A stretch of DNA of 35,815 nucleotides from positions 1 through 35,815 of IMG/VR virus record IMGVR_UViG_3300044535_000202. One strand, 5' to 3'. The translations under genes were made by a program, and so were the position numbers. Numbering within the stretch: position 1 is the stretch's first letter; the number at the start of each line of letters is the position of its first letter. The notes under the pieces were generated by a model, which saw only the letters and a list, made by a program, of their open reading frames with translations, was not told where the DNA came from and did not search any database. Source of the DNA: a virus. Of the stretch, positions 13,577 to 22,985 are shown one piece after another.

Positions 13577-15594
13577 TGAAAACAGAAATCTTTATTGAAG
13601 GTCAGCCTTTGGACTTGATGGATAATTTACCTACAGAGTTTACCTATGCTATTGATGATATACAAGACTTTGGAAGTAAGAACACATCATTCAGCAAGAC
13701 TTTAAATATTGCAGGGAGTGCTAACAATAATAAAATCTTTGGGTTCGTTTTTGATTTAGGTAATGCTAATTTAACCAATGATGCAACACCTAACGTAGGC
13801 TATAACTTTAACGCTACTAAGGCTGCACAATGTAGAATCTTCGTGGATGGTATACAGGTGTTTAAAGGCATTCTAAGGCTATTAGAAATGGTTAGAACAG
13901 GCGAGGTAATAGAATATCAATGTTCTGTATTTGGTGAACTTGGTGGCTTTATAACTGCCCTTGCAAATAAGAAATTAGAAGAACTTGATTTCTCTGCATA
14001 TAATAAGGCTTGGTCATATACTAACATTACTAACAGTTGGGATACTATAGCAGGTAGCAATGTTTTGTTTCCTTTAGTAGATACAGGTGAGGTAAGCACT
14101 GATAAAATTAGCTTTGACTTTAAAGCGTTTAAACCTGCTTTGTTTGTTAGAGAGTATTTAGAAAAGATTATTACTGCATCTGGCTATACTTGGGATTTTC
14201 CATTGCTGACAACTGCTTTAATGAATAGGCTTGTTATACCTAACAATCAATCTGTAGTAACCAAGCTATCAAATAATATAGGAGATTATAGACCAACAAA
14301 TGGAACTTATAATTCTATTACACGAGTTCCATTAACAACTATTTTAGCAGGTAACTTTACAAAAACAGGTGGAGATACTTTAGAATATACAGCAGCAGGA
14401 AGCATAGTAACTAATATTAAATGGCAAGTAGGTGGAACTTTTAATACAACTACTTCCGTTCCTGTTACAGTAGATGTAACACTATGGAAAAATGCAACAA
14501 TACTAAGCAATAAAAGCTTTAACGTAACGAGCAATCCGCAATCATTTATAGTTAATGTTAATCTAAGCAATATAACAATCTCTAATGGAGATGATATATA
14601 CATAGGTATTTCTACAAATGTTACTCAAATAAGAATTAGCACAGGTGCTTTATTATTTACAACAGAAGCATCTACCAGAGTTCCTATAGGGTATAATGAA
14701 ACATTAATTATAAACGATACTCTGCCATTAGGAATTTTTCAAAGGGATTTCTTTTTGTCTATTTGCAAAATGTTTAACCTCTACGTTTACGAGGACCAAT
14801 GGGATAGCAAGAAACTTATCATAAAGCCTTATGTAGATTTCTATGATGGTAGCTTTATAGATTGGTCTAACAAGATTGATAGAAGTAAACCTCTTGGTAT
14901 AAAGCCAATGTCAGAAATTAATGCAAGGTATTATGCTTTCAAGTACAAATCAGATAATGACTTCTACAATGACAACTATAAAAAGAAGTTTAACGAAGGC
15001 TACGCAGATAGGCTTTACGACACCGAATTTGATTTTGTTAAAGATACAGATAGTACGGAAGTAATATTTGCATCAAGTCCATTATACCAAGCTACAGGAA
15101 CAGATAAGATTTATCCTGCTATATATAAAAAGTCTGACAATAACACAAAGGAAGATAGGATGGACTTTGTGATTAGGATTTTACAGGCTAAGAAGATTAC
15201 AGGTAGAACATCTTGGACAATAACTAATGGTGCATCTTTAGGTAGTCAAACAACATACGGATATGCAGGACATTTAGATGACCCATTTACTCCTACTAAT
15301 GACATAAACTTTGGCGCACCAAAAGAATTATATTTTACTGCATCTACCTATCCAACTACTAACCTATTCAATGCCTACTATTCAGATTATATGGCAGAGA
15401 TAACAGATAAAGATAGTAAGCTATTAAAGTGTGAAGCATTGCTAAACATAGCAGACATACAAAACCTTGACTTCTCAAAGTTAATAATGATTGATAATCA
15501 GCTATTCAGACTTAACAAAGTGGATGGTTACAGCATTATAGATTATAAGACAAGCAAGGTAGAATTATTAAAAGTTATAACTAAAGTATTCTAA
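13576..15594 (+). CDS. Large tail tip/baseplate-like structural protein
   Basis: 672 residues. It begins with KTEIFIEGQPLDLMDNLPTE, continues with FGSKNTSFSKTLNIAGSANN and CRIFVDGIQVFKG, a start I associate with tail-hub proteins of Bacteroidota phages. It has an internal Thr/Asn-rich beta domain (about 250-375). The C-terminal part has RDFFLSICKMFNLYVYEDQW and KKLIIKPYVDFYDG, and ends VELLKVITKVF. It starts in a TAATG overlap with the previous stop. The role as hub or baseplate protein is inferred from size and place before the tape measure. Confidence 0.6.
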   Translation: MKTEIFIEGQPLDLMDNLPTEFTYAIDDIQDFGSKNTSFSKTLNIAGSANNNKIFGFVFDLGNANLTNDATPNVGYNFNATKAAQCRIFVDGIQVFKGILRLLEMVRTGEVIEYQCSVFGELGGFITALANKKLEELDFSAYNKAWSYTNITNSWDTIAGSNVLFPLVDTGEVSTDKISFDFKAFKPALFVREYLEKIITASGYTWDFPLLTTALMNRLVIPNNQSVVTKLSNNIGDYRPTNGTYNSITRVPLTTILAGNFTKTGGDTLEYTAAGSIVTNIKWQVGGTFNTTTSVPVTVDVTLWKNATILSNKSFNVTSNPQSFIVNVNLSNITISNGDDIYIGISTNVTQIRISTGALLFTTEASTRVPIGYNETLIINDTLPLGIFQRDFFLSICKMFNLYVYEDQWDSKKLIIKPYVDFYDGSFIDWSNKIDRSKPLGIKPMSEINARYYAFKYKSDNDFYNDNYKKKFNEGYADRLYDTEFDFVKDTDSTEVIFASSPLYQATGTDKIYPAIYKKSDNNTKEDRMDFVIRILQAKKITGRTSWTITNGASLGSQTTYGYAGHLDDPFTPTNDINFGAPKELYFTASTYPTTNLFNAYYSDYMAEITDKDSKLLKCEALLNIADIQNLDFSKLIMIDNQLFRLNKVDGYSIIDYKTSKVELLKVITKVF

Positions 15595-15595
15595 A

Positions 15596-17248
15596 ATGGC
15601 AGAACAATTAAATTTAAGTATAAATGTAACCGGTAACGTAGAAGAATCTTTAGGTTCAATAAAGAAACAATTACGAGAAGCACAGAATGAAGTAACTGCT
15701 TTGTCCGATAAGTTTGGGGCTACATCTAAGGAAGCAGTAAACGCAGCAAAAAAAGCAGCAGACCTTAAAGACAGAATAGGAGATGCTAAAGCATTAACAG
15801 AAGCATTTAATCCAGACCAAAAATTTAGAGCATTAACACAATCACTTGCAGGTGTAGCAGGTGGATTTGCAGCAGTTCAAGGTGCTATTGGTTTATTTGG
15901 TGGAGAAAGCAAAGAGCTTGAAAAGCAATTACTAAAAGTTCAATCTGCAATGGCTTTATCAGAAGGTCTTGAACAAGTTGGTAATAGTATAGATAGTTTT
16001 AAACAATTAGGTACAGTAATTAAAACACAGGTAGTTACTGCTTTTAGTACTTTGCGTGGTGCTTTAATAGCAACAGGAATAGGTGCATTGGCAATCGGAA
16101 TAGCATTAATAGCAGCCAACTTTGATAAAGTAAAAAAGGCTGTACTGAATGCAGTACCCGGTCTTGAAACCTTTGCAAATTTTGTAGGTAAAATAATAAC
16201 TAAAGTAACTGACTTTGTAGGTATTACAAGTGTTCAAGATAGGGGATTCCAACAACTTATAAAAACTACAGAGAGAGCAAATGAAACTATAGACCAAAGG
16301 ATAAAACTACTTACTGCACAAGGTGGTAAAGAAAAAGAAATATATGAATTAAACAAACAAAGGAATGAGAATGAACTAAAGATATTAAGAGAAAAACTAA
16401 AGCTAACAGGGCAACTTTCTGAAGAAGAATCTAAAAGATTTAGAGAATTAAAGAATGAGAATGCAGTCTTGGATTTAGAAGAACAAGGAAGATTAACAAA
16501 ATTACAAGAAAAGCCTAATGTAGTTAAAGATATTGTTGAAAAGGAAACTAAAGTACAAAAAGATAATAGTGCAGAAGTTGCAAGAAATGTCGCAAAATTA
16601 CAAAAAGAAGCACAAGAAAATTCAGATAAAGCAGCTGCAAAAAAACAAAAAGATGATGATGAAGAAGTTGAAAGATTATTTCAACAAGAAGAAGATTTGC
16701 AACAAAAAAATATAAAAATATCTAATGAAAAAATATTATTAGATAAAAAAAATGCACAAGCAGCTGAAATAATTGCAAGAGAAAAGAAAGAGTCTGAAAC
16801 TATGTATGCAATGCAAACATTGGATATTATAGGTGGATTAGTAGACCAGAATAGTGTAGCAGGTAAAGCTATTTCAATAAGCCAAGCTATTATAAATACT
16901 TACTTGGGTGCATCAAAAGCAATAGCACAAGGTGGTGTGTTTGGTCCAATAGCAGCAGCAGCAACTATTGCAGCAGGATTAGTAAACGTACAAAAGATTA
17001 TTAGCACTAAAGTACCTTCTGCTAAAGGTCGTGGAACTGTTGGCGGTGGCGGAGGAGGTGGTTCAATATCGGCATCTTCTGCTGCACCAATTCAGCCTTT
17101 AGGGGAACAAGCACAGCTAACACAATTAAATCAAAGTAGCATTAATGCTATAGGCAATCAATCAATGAGAGCCTACGTAGTAGAAACAGATGTTACTTCT
17201 TCACAGCAGAGAATAGCAGCTATACAACAAAGAGCAAGGTTTAACTGA
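15596..17248 (+). CDS. Tape measure protein
   Basis: 550 residues with the usual three parts: an N-terminal helical region (ESLGSIKKQLREAQNEVTAL, AVNAAKKAADLKDRI), a hydrophobic segment near 155-175 (LIATGIGALAIGIALIAANF), and a long charged coiled coil from about 225 to 410 (KEKEIYELNKQRNENELKIL). A second hydrophobic patch (FGPIAAAATIAAGLVNV) and a Gly-rich linker (GGGGGGGS) are near the end. It sets tail length and occupies the tube lumen. At the usual 0.15 nm per residue the tail would be about 80 nm, an estimate only. Confidence 0.88.
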   Translation: MAEQLNLSINVTGNVEESLGSIKKQLREAQNEVTALSDKFGATSKEAVNAAKKAADLKDRIGDAKALTEAFNPDQKFRALTQSLAGVAGGFAAVQGAIGLFGGESKELEKQLLKVQSAMALSEGLEQVGNSIDSFKQLGTVIKTQVVTAFSTLRGALIATGIGALAIGIALIAANFDKVKKAVLNAVPGLETFANFVGKIITKVTDFVGITSVQDRGFQQLIKTTERANETIDQRIKLLTAQGGKEKEIYELNKQRNENELKILREKLKLTGQLSEEESKRFRELKNENAVLDLEEQGRLTKLQEKPNVVKDIVEKETKVQKDNSAEVARNVAKLQKEAQENSDKAAAKKQKDDDEEVERLFQQEEDLQQKNIKISNEKILLDKKNAQAAEIIAREKKESETMYAMQTLDIIGGLVDQNSVAGKAISISQAIINTYLGASKAIAQGGVFGPIAAAATIAAGLVNVQKIISTKVPSAKGRGTVGGGGGGGSISASSAAPIQPLGEQAQLTQLNQSSINAIGNQSMRAYVVETDVTSSQQRIAAIQQRARFN

Positions 17249-17266
17249 TAATATAAACTAATTAAA

Positions 17267-17282
17267 ACATTTATAAGGTATG
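17267..17282 (+). promoter_or_regulatory. Start-proximal ACATTTATA element, copy 2
   Basis: ACATTTATAAGGTATG ends in the protease start codon at 17280. The bases before it (ATAAACTAATTAA) recur before the scaffold gene (17864-17876), followed there by ACATTTAAAAC. See the copies at 11701 and 20063. Confidence 0.4.
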
Positions 17283-17864
17283 GAACTTCCTATTTACGAA
17301 TTAATGATAAACGAAGATGTCAATGATGATGCAGAAGTTAGCTTCGTGGCAATGGTTGAAAGACCTGCCATACAGCGTAATTGGAATGCGTTTAAAGAAA
17401 AAGTTAATTTTGAAATCATATCTGAAGAAAAGCGTATTATTTCTGGTCCTCTTATGTTGGCTGATACTCCAATTTTTAGGAGTGATGATAAGCTTGGGGA
17501 TTATTATATTACTATTTCTAAAGATACTATTCTCAAAATTGTTCAGAAGTTTTTTAAGAAAGGTTACCAAGCGAATGTAAACGTAGAGCATAACCCAGAC
17601 TACAAGGTAGAAGATATGGTTATGTTTGAAAGTTTTATTTCAGATAGTTCAAGGGGTATAGCACCAATGAAAGGCTTTGAAGATGCACCAGAGGGTTCGT
17701 GGTTTGGTAGCTTTAAAGTAGATTCTGAAGATGCTTGGGCAAAGGTTAAAAGCGGAGAAGTAAAAGGGTTTAGTGTGGAGGGTGTGTTTGAATACGCAAA
17801 GCAAAAGAATAAAGACCAACAGTTATTGGAAAGTATTTATAATATCCTTTCATCTGTTAAGTGA
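17280..17864 (+). CDS. Prohead maturation protease (S78/XkdF-like)
   Basis: 194 residues. Motifs in order: VSFVAMVERPAIQRNW, RIISGPLMLADTPIFR (51-67), YYITISKDTILKIVQ, NVNVEHN with His104, WFGSFKVDSEDAWAKVKSGE, and KGFSVEG with Ser165. His104 and Ser165 are the expected catalytic His and Ser of the S78_2 group. It should trim scaffold and capsid N-termini during head maturation. Scaffold and major capsid genes follow directly, which confirms the call. Confidence 0.87.
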   Translation: MELPIYELMINEDVNDDAEVSFVAMVERPAIQRNWNAFKEKVNFEIISEEKRIISGPLMLADTPIFRSDDKLGDYYITISKDTILKIVQKFFKKGYQANVNVEHNPDYKVEDMVMFESFISDSSRGIAPMKGFEDAPEGSWFGSFKVDSEDAWAKVKSGEVKGFSVEGVFEYAKQKNKDQQLLESIYNILSSVK

Positions 17865-17900
17865 TAAACTAATTAATTAATAAACATTTAAAACAAAAGT

Positions 17901-18473
17901 ATGAATCCAAAAGAAGCGATACTAAAAATTAAGGCACTATTTGAAGAAGTGCCAATGGACAAGAAACCAGAAGAAGTTATCGAAGAAGGCAAAGTCGAAA
18001 TGGCTGAATATTCTTTGATTGATGGAACTAAGGTTATGATTTCTGCCCTTGAAGTAGGTGGCGAAGTTGTACTTGAAGATGGTACTGCTGCCCCAGATGC
18101 TGAACACGAGCTTGCTGATGGTAGCAAAATAGTTACTGTTGGTGGTATCATCACAGAATTTAAACCTAAAGAAGATGCTATTGAAGTAGAAATTGAAGCA
18201 GGTAAAAAGCCTGAAGATATGGAAGCTGAATTTAACGCTAAGTTTGAAGCATTGATTGCAGAGAAAGTTGCACTTGAAAATAGACTTGCAGCAATCGAAG
18301 CTAAAACTAAAGATGGTTTTTCACAAGTGGTTGAGTTGATTGAAGCTATGAGTAAAGTACCTTCATCTAACCCGATTGAAAAGCCACAGTCTTATAAGTT
18401 TGAAGATTCAAAAGACATCAAACTTGATAGGATTAATAAATATCGTAACGCAATTTTAAACAATAAAAACTAA
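17901..18473 (+). CDS. Head scaffolding-like protein
   Basis: 190 residues, acidic, in the scaffold position between protease and major capsid. It starts MNPKEAILKIKALFEEV. The middle has two short repeated units, YSLIDGTKVMISALEVGGEV and LEDGTAAPDAEHELADGSKI, followed by VTVGGIITEF. A coiled coil (EAEFNAKFEALIAEKVALEN) comes next and a Lys-rich C-terminus ends the protein, as in scaffolds that touch the capsid with a basic tail. Confidence 0.72.
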   Translation: MNPKEAILKIKALFEEVPMDKKPEEVIEEGKVEMAEYSLIDGTKVMISALEVGGEVVLEDGTAAPDAEHELADGSKIVTVGGIITEFKPKEDAIEVEIEAGKKPEDMEAEFNAKFEALIAEKVALENRLAAIEAKTKDGFSQVVELIEAMSKVPSSNPIEKPQSYKFEDSKDIKLDRINKYRNAILNNKN

Positions 18474-18478
18474 ATAAA

Positions 18479-19429
18479 ATGGCATTTAATGTATCTTCAT
18501 TGGCTGACTATACAGAACAAAACGAAGCATTGCTCGTTACTTCTTCTGTACTTGGTGCTAAAACTGCTTCTCTTATCAAGAGTGCAGGTAACGTAATGGT
18601 AGGAGTTAAATCTTCTGAAACCATTAATATTATGGACACCGATGCTTTCTTCCAAGCAGGTGGTACTTGCGGATTTAACGCATCTGGTACAACTTCATTC
18701 ACACAAAGGACTGTAACTGTAGGTAAAATTGCAGTTATGGAAGCTATCTGTCCTGCTGACCTTGAAGCGAAGTACTTGCAAAAAGCACTTCCTACCGGTT
18801 CTATGTATGACAGCATTCCTTTTGAGCAAGAATTTTCTGAAAAGAAAGCTAAGAGAATTGCATCTCAAATTGAAATTGCACTATGGAATGGTAACACAGG
18901 TTCTGCAAATGGTAACCTAAACAAGTTCAACGGATTGATTAAGTTGATTGCTGATGCATCTGCTTCTGTAGCTGCTAACGATGCTGCTTATATCTCTGGT
19001 GGACCTGTAGCTTCAATCACTGCTGCTAACGTAATCGCAGTATTTGATGCAGTTTACAAGGCTATCCCTTCAGCAGTTGTTGCTGAAGATGATATGACTA
19101 TCTTCTGTGGTCAAGACCTTTTCAGAACTTACACTATTGCTCTTAAAAATGCAAATCAGTTCCATTACTCTATTGATGTAAAAGCTGATTCTGAATTTGT
19201 ACTTCCGGGTACACTTATTAAAGTAGTAGCTGTTCAAGGTCTTAACGGAACTAACAAAGTTTATGCTTTAAGATTGAGCAATATGTTCTTGGGAACTGAC
19301 TTGCTTAACGAAGAAGAAAAGTTTGAGTTGTTCTATGCTAAAGAAGCTGACATCGTAAGGTTTGTATGCAAATTTAAAATTGGCGTAAACATAGCCTTCC
19401 CGGATGAGATTGCTTTCTTCGCACTTTAA
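18479..19429 (+). CDS. Major capsid protein (HK97 fold expected)
   Basis: 316 residues with a composition rich in Ala, Thr and Val. Landmarks are YTEQNEALLVTSSVLGAKTA, INIMDTDAFFQAGG, FTQRTVTVGKIAVMEAICPA (spine helix region follows), EFSEKKAKRIASQIEIALWN and GNLNKFNGLIKLI. The C-terminal strand region FELFYAKEADIVRFVCKFKI ends in FPDEIAFFAL. Length and position after protease and scaffold fit a HK97-type shell protein. A GC-rich hairpin follows the stop. Confidence 0.85.
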   Translation: MAFNVSSLADYTEQNEALLVTSSVLGAKTASLIKSAGNVMVGVKSSETINIMDTDAFFQAGGTCGFNASGTTSFTQRTVTVGKIAVMEAICPADLEAKYLQKALPTGSMYDSIPFEQEFSEKKAKRIASQIEIALWNGNTGSANGNLNKFNGLIKLIADASASVAANDAAYISGGPVASITAANVIAVFDAVYKAIPSAVVAEDDMTIFCGQDLFRTYTIALKNANQFHYSIDVKADSEFVLPGTLIKVVAVQGLNGTNKVYALRLSNMFLGTDLLNEEEKFELFYAKEADIVRFVCKFKIGVNIAFPDEIAFFAL

Positions 19430-19437
19430 TTAATAAT

Positions 19438-19456
19438 GGGGGTGTAAAAAGCCCCC
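19438..19456 (+). terminator. GGGGG/CCCCC hairpin after the capsid gene
   Basis: GGGGG (19438-19442) and CCCCC (19452-19456) form a five-pair all-GC stem with a nine-base loop, followed by only TTT. It is a weak or partial terminator, or an RNA-stabilising hairpin at the 3' end of the capsid message. Confidence 0.5.
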
Positions 19457-19471
19457 TTTAAATATACAACT

Positions 19472-19993
19472 ATGGCTTGTGCTTTAACTCAAAATTACGT
19501 CTTAGACTGTAAAGATTCTTTAGGTGGTATCACCGAAGTTTACTTTATTGCATCAGCAGATGTAACATCTTATACAGAAGCAAGTGGTGTTATTACTGCA
19601 CTTGTTAAAGGTTCTGGAAAAAGATTTTACAAATATGAATTAGTTAAAGGTACTTCAAGTTTTGTTGAGAATATTAATGCTTCTGTTGAGAATGGAACTA
19701 TCTTTTATCAACAAGAACTAACAATTATTTTAAACAAACTTCAAGCTAATACAAGGAATGAAATTCTTTTGTTAGCGAAGAATCTTTTAGATGTTGTCGC
19801 TAAAGATAACAACGGCAAGTATTGGTTTCTTGGTCTTAAAAGAGGTCTTGACATTACAGCAGGTTCTTCCCAGAGTGGTGCTGCTGAAGGTGATAGAAGC
19901 GGTTACACTTTAACCTTTACAGGTAAAGAAGATGCCCTTGCACCAGAGGTAAACTCTACTGTTGCTTTAGCCTTACAAACTCCGGGTTCTTAG
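19472..19993 (+). CDS. Virion structural protein, possible tail tube
   Basis: 173 residues starting MACALTQNYVLDCKDSLGGI, beta-rich, with FYQQELTIILNKLQANTRNE, DNNGKYWFLGLKRGLDITAG and GDRSGYTLTFTGKEDALAPE. The GYTLTFTGKE end is typical of major tail tube and related decoration proteins. It is placed right after the capsid and may be expressed at similar level. Tail tube is my preferred reading, but a capsid decoration protein is not excluded. Confidence 0.68.
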   Translation: MACALTQNYVLDCKDSLGGITEVYFIASADVTSYTEASGVITALVKGSGKRFYKYELVKGTSSFVENINASVENGTIFYQQELTIILNKLQANTRNEILLLAKNLLDVVAKDNNGKYWFLGLKRGLDITAGSSQSGAAEGDRSGYTLTFTGKEDALAPEVNSTVALALQTPGS

Positions 19994-20013
19994 TGGTTAA
20001 ATGAATTATGTGG

Positions 20014-20042
20014 ATGCCCTGCCTTTATGGTGGGGCATTTTT
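20014..20042 (+). terminator. Intrinsic terminator
   Basis: ATGCCCTGCC (20014-20023) pairs with GGTGGGGCAT (20029-20038), ten base pairs with two G-U, loop TTTAT, followed by TTTTT (20038-20042). It ends the head unit before the gene at 20075. Confidence 0.82.
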
Positions 20043-20062
20043 GTTAAATTCCATCAATAAGA

Positions 20063-20077
20063 ACATTTATAAGTGTG
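20063..20077 (+). promoter_or_regulatory. Start-proximal ACATTTATA element, copy 3
   Basis: ACATTTATAAGTGTG ends in the GTG start codon at 20075, 21 bases after a terminator. This matches the arrangement at 11701-11715 (terminator, short gap, element, GTG start). Confidence 0.4.
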
Positions 20078-20449
20078 ATACAACTAATCAAAGGAACTAC
20101 TGCAAATGTTATTTTAACTCTTACAGAAAAGCAGTTATTATCTGCACCTAACTATTTATTTGTATTTACGAATAGGACTACTAACTATGATGTTAAATTT
20201 ATCTTGACTAATGCTAAAGATTTATCATTGTATAAAGAAAGGTTTAATAAGTTTAGTATAAAGGTAGATTCTTATTTTTCTACAAAGCTGAATGGACAAT
20301 GGGGTTATTCTGTCTATGAGCAAACAAGTACACAGAACACAGATGTAACAGGACTTAATTTGTTAGAAAGTGGAGTAATGATATTAAGCGAACCGGAAAC
20401 TATTTATACAGAATATAGTCCTTCTGATAAATTTAAAATAAGACAATGA
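20075..20449 (+). CDS. Conserved small structural-type protein
   Basis: 124 residues from GTG 20075 (MIQLIKGTTANVILTLTEKQ). It looks like a small beta-sandwich: YLFVFTNRTTNYDVKFILTN, WGYSVYEQTSTQNTDVTGL and LLESGVMILSEP. I associate the YEQxSxxN and LLExGxM pattern with small virion proteins of Bacteroidota phages, with no assigned function. It overlaps the portal gene by four bases (ATGA). Confidence 0.6.
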   Translation: MIQLIKGTTANVILTLTEKQLLSAPNYLFVFTNRTTNYDVKFILTNAKDLSLYKERFNKFSIKVDSYFSTKLNGQWGYSVYEQTSTQNTDVTGLNLLESGVMILSEPETIYTEYSPSDKFKIRQ

Positions 20450-22218
20450 ACAACTTTTTCGTAGTACAATTTGCTGAAGCAAAGCAGCCAGAATATATTG
20501 AAAAGAGGGGCGAAGGATATATACAGTACGGACATAGGAACGACTACCCTAATTATTTGGTAGAACTTTACAACAAGTCTGGTAAGCACCAATCTATTAT
20601 TAAATCTAAAGTTCATTACATTACAGGTAATGGGTGGAAGGGTGCAGAAGGATTCGTTAATAACCCTAATAGAAGCGAAAATTTAGACGATGTTACAAGA
20701 AAGGTATCTTTGGATATAGAAATATTCGGAGGTGCTTATTTAGAGGTTATATGGTCTACAAGTGGCAAGATAGCAGAGGTGTGGCATTGTGATTATACTA
20801 AGTTTAGAACAAATAAAGATAATACACAGTTCTGGTATAAAAAAGATTGGAGAGATGCAAAAGAAAAATATGAGGTCTACCCTGCTTTTGAGCCAAGAAA
20901 CCCAACAGGTAAACAGATATTGTATCTGAAAGAGTATCGTCCTAATATGGAAACCTACACCTTACCGGGTTATTTCGGTGGGTTAAATTATGTTGAATCA
21001 GATATAGAAGTTTCTAAACACATTTTAGGTAATGCTAAAACAGGATTTAGTGCAAGTAAGTTAATCACACTACCAAATGGCGAACCAAGTCCAGATGAGC
21101 AGAATGTAATACATAAAAAATTTAAAAATACATATACAGGTGCAGATGGTATAAAGTATATGTTAGCTTTTGTTAACGATGCTTCAAGAAAACCAATCGT
21201 TGATGATTTGGGGCAAAGTGATTTGACTAAAGAAGATTTTAGTAATGTAGATACTATCATCCAGACTAATATATTTTCTGCACATCAGATAACTACTCCT
21301 TCAATTTTTGGTATTGCACAGGCAGGAAGTCTTGGCAGTCGTAGTGAAATGCGTGATGGGTACGAGATATTTAAAAATACTTACGTTAATAGTAAGCAAA
21401 TGTTCTTGGAAGCTAACTTTAATATGTTAGCAGGATATGCCGGATATGAAGAAGATTTAAAACTAATACCTACAGAACCTATAGGAATTGAATTGAGTGA
21501 ATCAATACTTTTACAGATAGCACCTAAAGAGTGGCTACTTGAAAAAGCAGGTATTGATATGACTAAATATCAATCTGCACCAGAAGTAAACCCTGTAGAA
21601 CTATCAGAGCAATTTAATTTTGCAGAACTTGATGGATTCGGAGATACTAAAGAAAGTTTCCATATTTGGAAACAAAAAGAACACTTTGCAGATGTTGAAT
21701 TATTTGCAGATGTTACACAGCTTCAATCAAATGTTCTTGACCTAATCACAAAGGATAAAAGAATCACACCAGAGGTTATTGCAGACACATTAAAGGAAGA
21801 TGTGGGAGTGGTTAAACGAATACTAACAGACTTAGAAAAGAAAGGATTTATAAGCTCTAAAATCACTACCATTGGCGAAGGCTATGATGAGAGTGAGATT
21901 ATAGAAAGAAAGCTAACTGCACCAATTAGTGAGATAGTAGAAAAGATTAAACCTTCTACTACTGAATTTCTTATTCGTTATTCTTATGAGTGGAGGCAGG
22001 GGTTTAATGATTCTGATTTAAGTACTTCAAGGCAGTTTTGTAAATACTTTAAAACTACAAATAAACTTTATAGCAGGTCAGAGATTGAAGCTATGAGTGC
22101 AAGGCTTGGTTATGATGTATTTACCAGAGGTGGTGGATGGTACACTTTACCGGGAACTAATAACCACAGGAACTTTTGTAGACACTTGTGGAAATCAAAT
22201 ATTGTAACACGTAAATAA
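20446..22218 (+). CDS. Portal protein with winged-helix and CRHxW C-terminal extensions
   Basis: 590 residues. The first ~390 are portal-like: YIQYGHRNDYPNYLVELYNK, IIKSKVHYITGNGW, VSLDIEIFGGAYLEVIWS, FSAHQITTPSIFGI and LGSRSEMRDGYEIFKN. Such proteins form the 12-fold ring through which DNA enters. A linker follows, then a winged-helix-like segment at about 431-470 (RITPEVIADTLKEDVGVVKR, ILTDLEKKGFI). The last 85 residues (from about 505) have YSYEWRQGF, SEIEAMSARLGYDVFTRGGG and NHRNFCRHLW. That end is the kind of domain I know from phage minor-head or protease C-termini, not from standard portals. The gene lies after the capsid gene, not before it. Confidence 0.8.
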   Translation: MNNFFVVQFAEAKQPEYIEKRGEGYIQYGHRNDYPNYLVELYNKSGKHQSIIKSKVHYITGNGWKGAEGFVNNPNRSENLDDVTRKVSLDIEIFGGAYLEVIWSTSGKIAEVWHCDYTKFRTNKDNTQFWYKKDWRDAKEKYEVYPAFEPRNPTGKQILYLKEYRPNMETYTLPGYFGGLNYVESDIEVSKHILGNAKTGFSASKLITLPNGEPSPDEQNVIHKKFKNTYTGADGIKYMLAFVNDASRKPIVDDLGQSDLTKEDFSNVDTIIQTNIFSAHQITTPSIFGIAQAGSLGSRSEMRDGYEIFKNTYVNSKQMFLEANFNMLAGYAGYEEDLKLIPTEPIGIELSESILLQIAPKEWLLEKAGIDMTKYQSAPEVNPVELSEQFNFAELDGFGDTKESFHIWKQKEHFADVELFADVTQLQSNVLDLITKDKRITPEVIADTLKEDVGVVKRILTDLEKKGFISSKITTIGEGYDESEIIERKLTAPISEIVEKIKPSTTEFLIRYSYEWRQGFNDSDLSTSRQFCKYFKTTNKLYSRSEIEAMSARLGYDVFTRGGGWYTLPGTNNHRNFCRHLWKSNIVTRK

Positions 22219-22219
22219 T

Positions 22220-22816
22220 ATGAGTGCAAATATACTTTTTATATCAGTAGATTCAATTAAAGAACTAAGCGGTCTTCACAATAACGTGGATGAAAAACTT
22301 ATCAAGCCAGAGATTAAAACGGCACAGGATATGTTTATTCATCCTGCCTTGGGTAGTGCTTTATATTTAAGACTGCAAGAAGGTCTTGAATGTGGCAACC
22401 TAACTTGTGATGAAGAAACTTTACTTAGTGGATATATATCAGATACACTTATTAATTATGTGCTATCTGAACTTCCACAGGGTTTGAGTTATCAGTTTTA
22501 TAACAAAGGTCTTGTAAGAAAAAGTTCAGACAATACCGAACTGCCATCTATGCAGGACTTGATTGATATTAGCAATAGATATAGGTCAAGAGCGGAATTT
22601 TACAAGCAAAGACTGATTAAATACCTTAAAGAAAATCAAAATCTTTACCCTCAATACTTAAATTTTGGTAGTGGTATAGATGCAATAAAGCCAGATAACG
22701 ATGCTTATAGGGCAAGTATATGGTTAGGGGATGATGGATGCTGTGGACCATTCGACAAAAAACCTTTGTATAGAGATATTTATCAAGGAAATAACCCTCC
22801 TTTTTGTTTGGACTAA
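22220..22816 (+). CDS. Head-tail connector-like protein (DUF6712 type)
   Basis: 198 residues, helical: ILFISVDSIKELSGLHNNVD, IKPEIKTAQDMFIHPALGSA, LYLRLQEGLECGNLTCDEET, LYPQYLNFGSGIDAIKP. The PEI..AQD..I.P.LG..LY pattern is that of connector proteins following the portal in Bacteroidota phages. It should sit between portal and tail. Cysteines at the end (CCGPFDKKP, FCLD) are unusual for this role. Confidence 0.7.
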   Translation: MSANILFISVDSIKELSGLHNNVDEKLIKPEIKTAQDMFIHPALGSALYLRLQEGLECGNLTCDEETLLSGYISDTLINYVLSELPQGLSYQFYNKGLVRKSSDNTELPSMQDLIDISNRYRSRAEFYKQRLIKYLKENQNLYPQYLNFGSGIDAIKPDNDAYRASIWLGDDGCCGPFDKKPLYRDIYQGNNPPFCLD

Positions 22817-22826
22817 AACTAAATGA

Positions 22827-22985
22827 ATGAGCAAACAAGCTAACTTAAAAAACCAAAAGAAGTTAAAAACATATCTTAAAAAAAATGACCTTAAATCAAA
22901 TCATAACACAGATAAAGAACTACGGAGAAACGCATCCACAGATAAAGACTGTGTACTTCGGGGAGTTCAGCGACAAGTTAGATGA
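22827..22985 (+). CDS. Possible 52-residue basic protein overlapping the next gene
   Basis: A frame that begins in the only gap between connector genes: MSKQANLKNQKKLKTYLKKN. The first 20 codons lie in the gap, while the rest overlaps the gene at 22885 in another phase and reads like its shadow (RRNASTDKDCVLRGVQRQVR). The lysine-rich start could be a real small protein or a leader. Weak. Confidence 0.2.
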   Translation: MSKQANLKNQKKLKTYLKKNDLKSNHNTDKELRRNASTDKDCVLRGVQRQVR

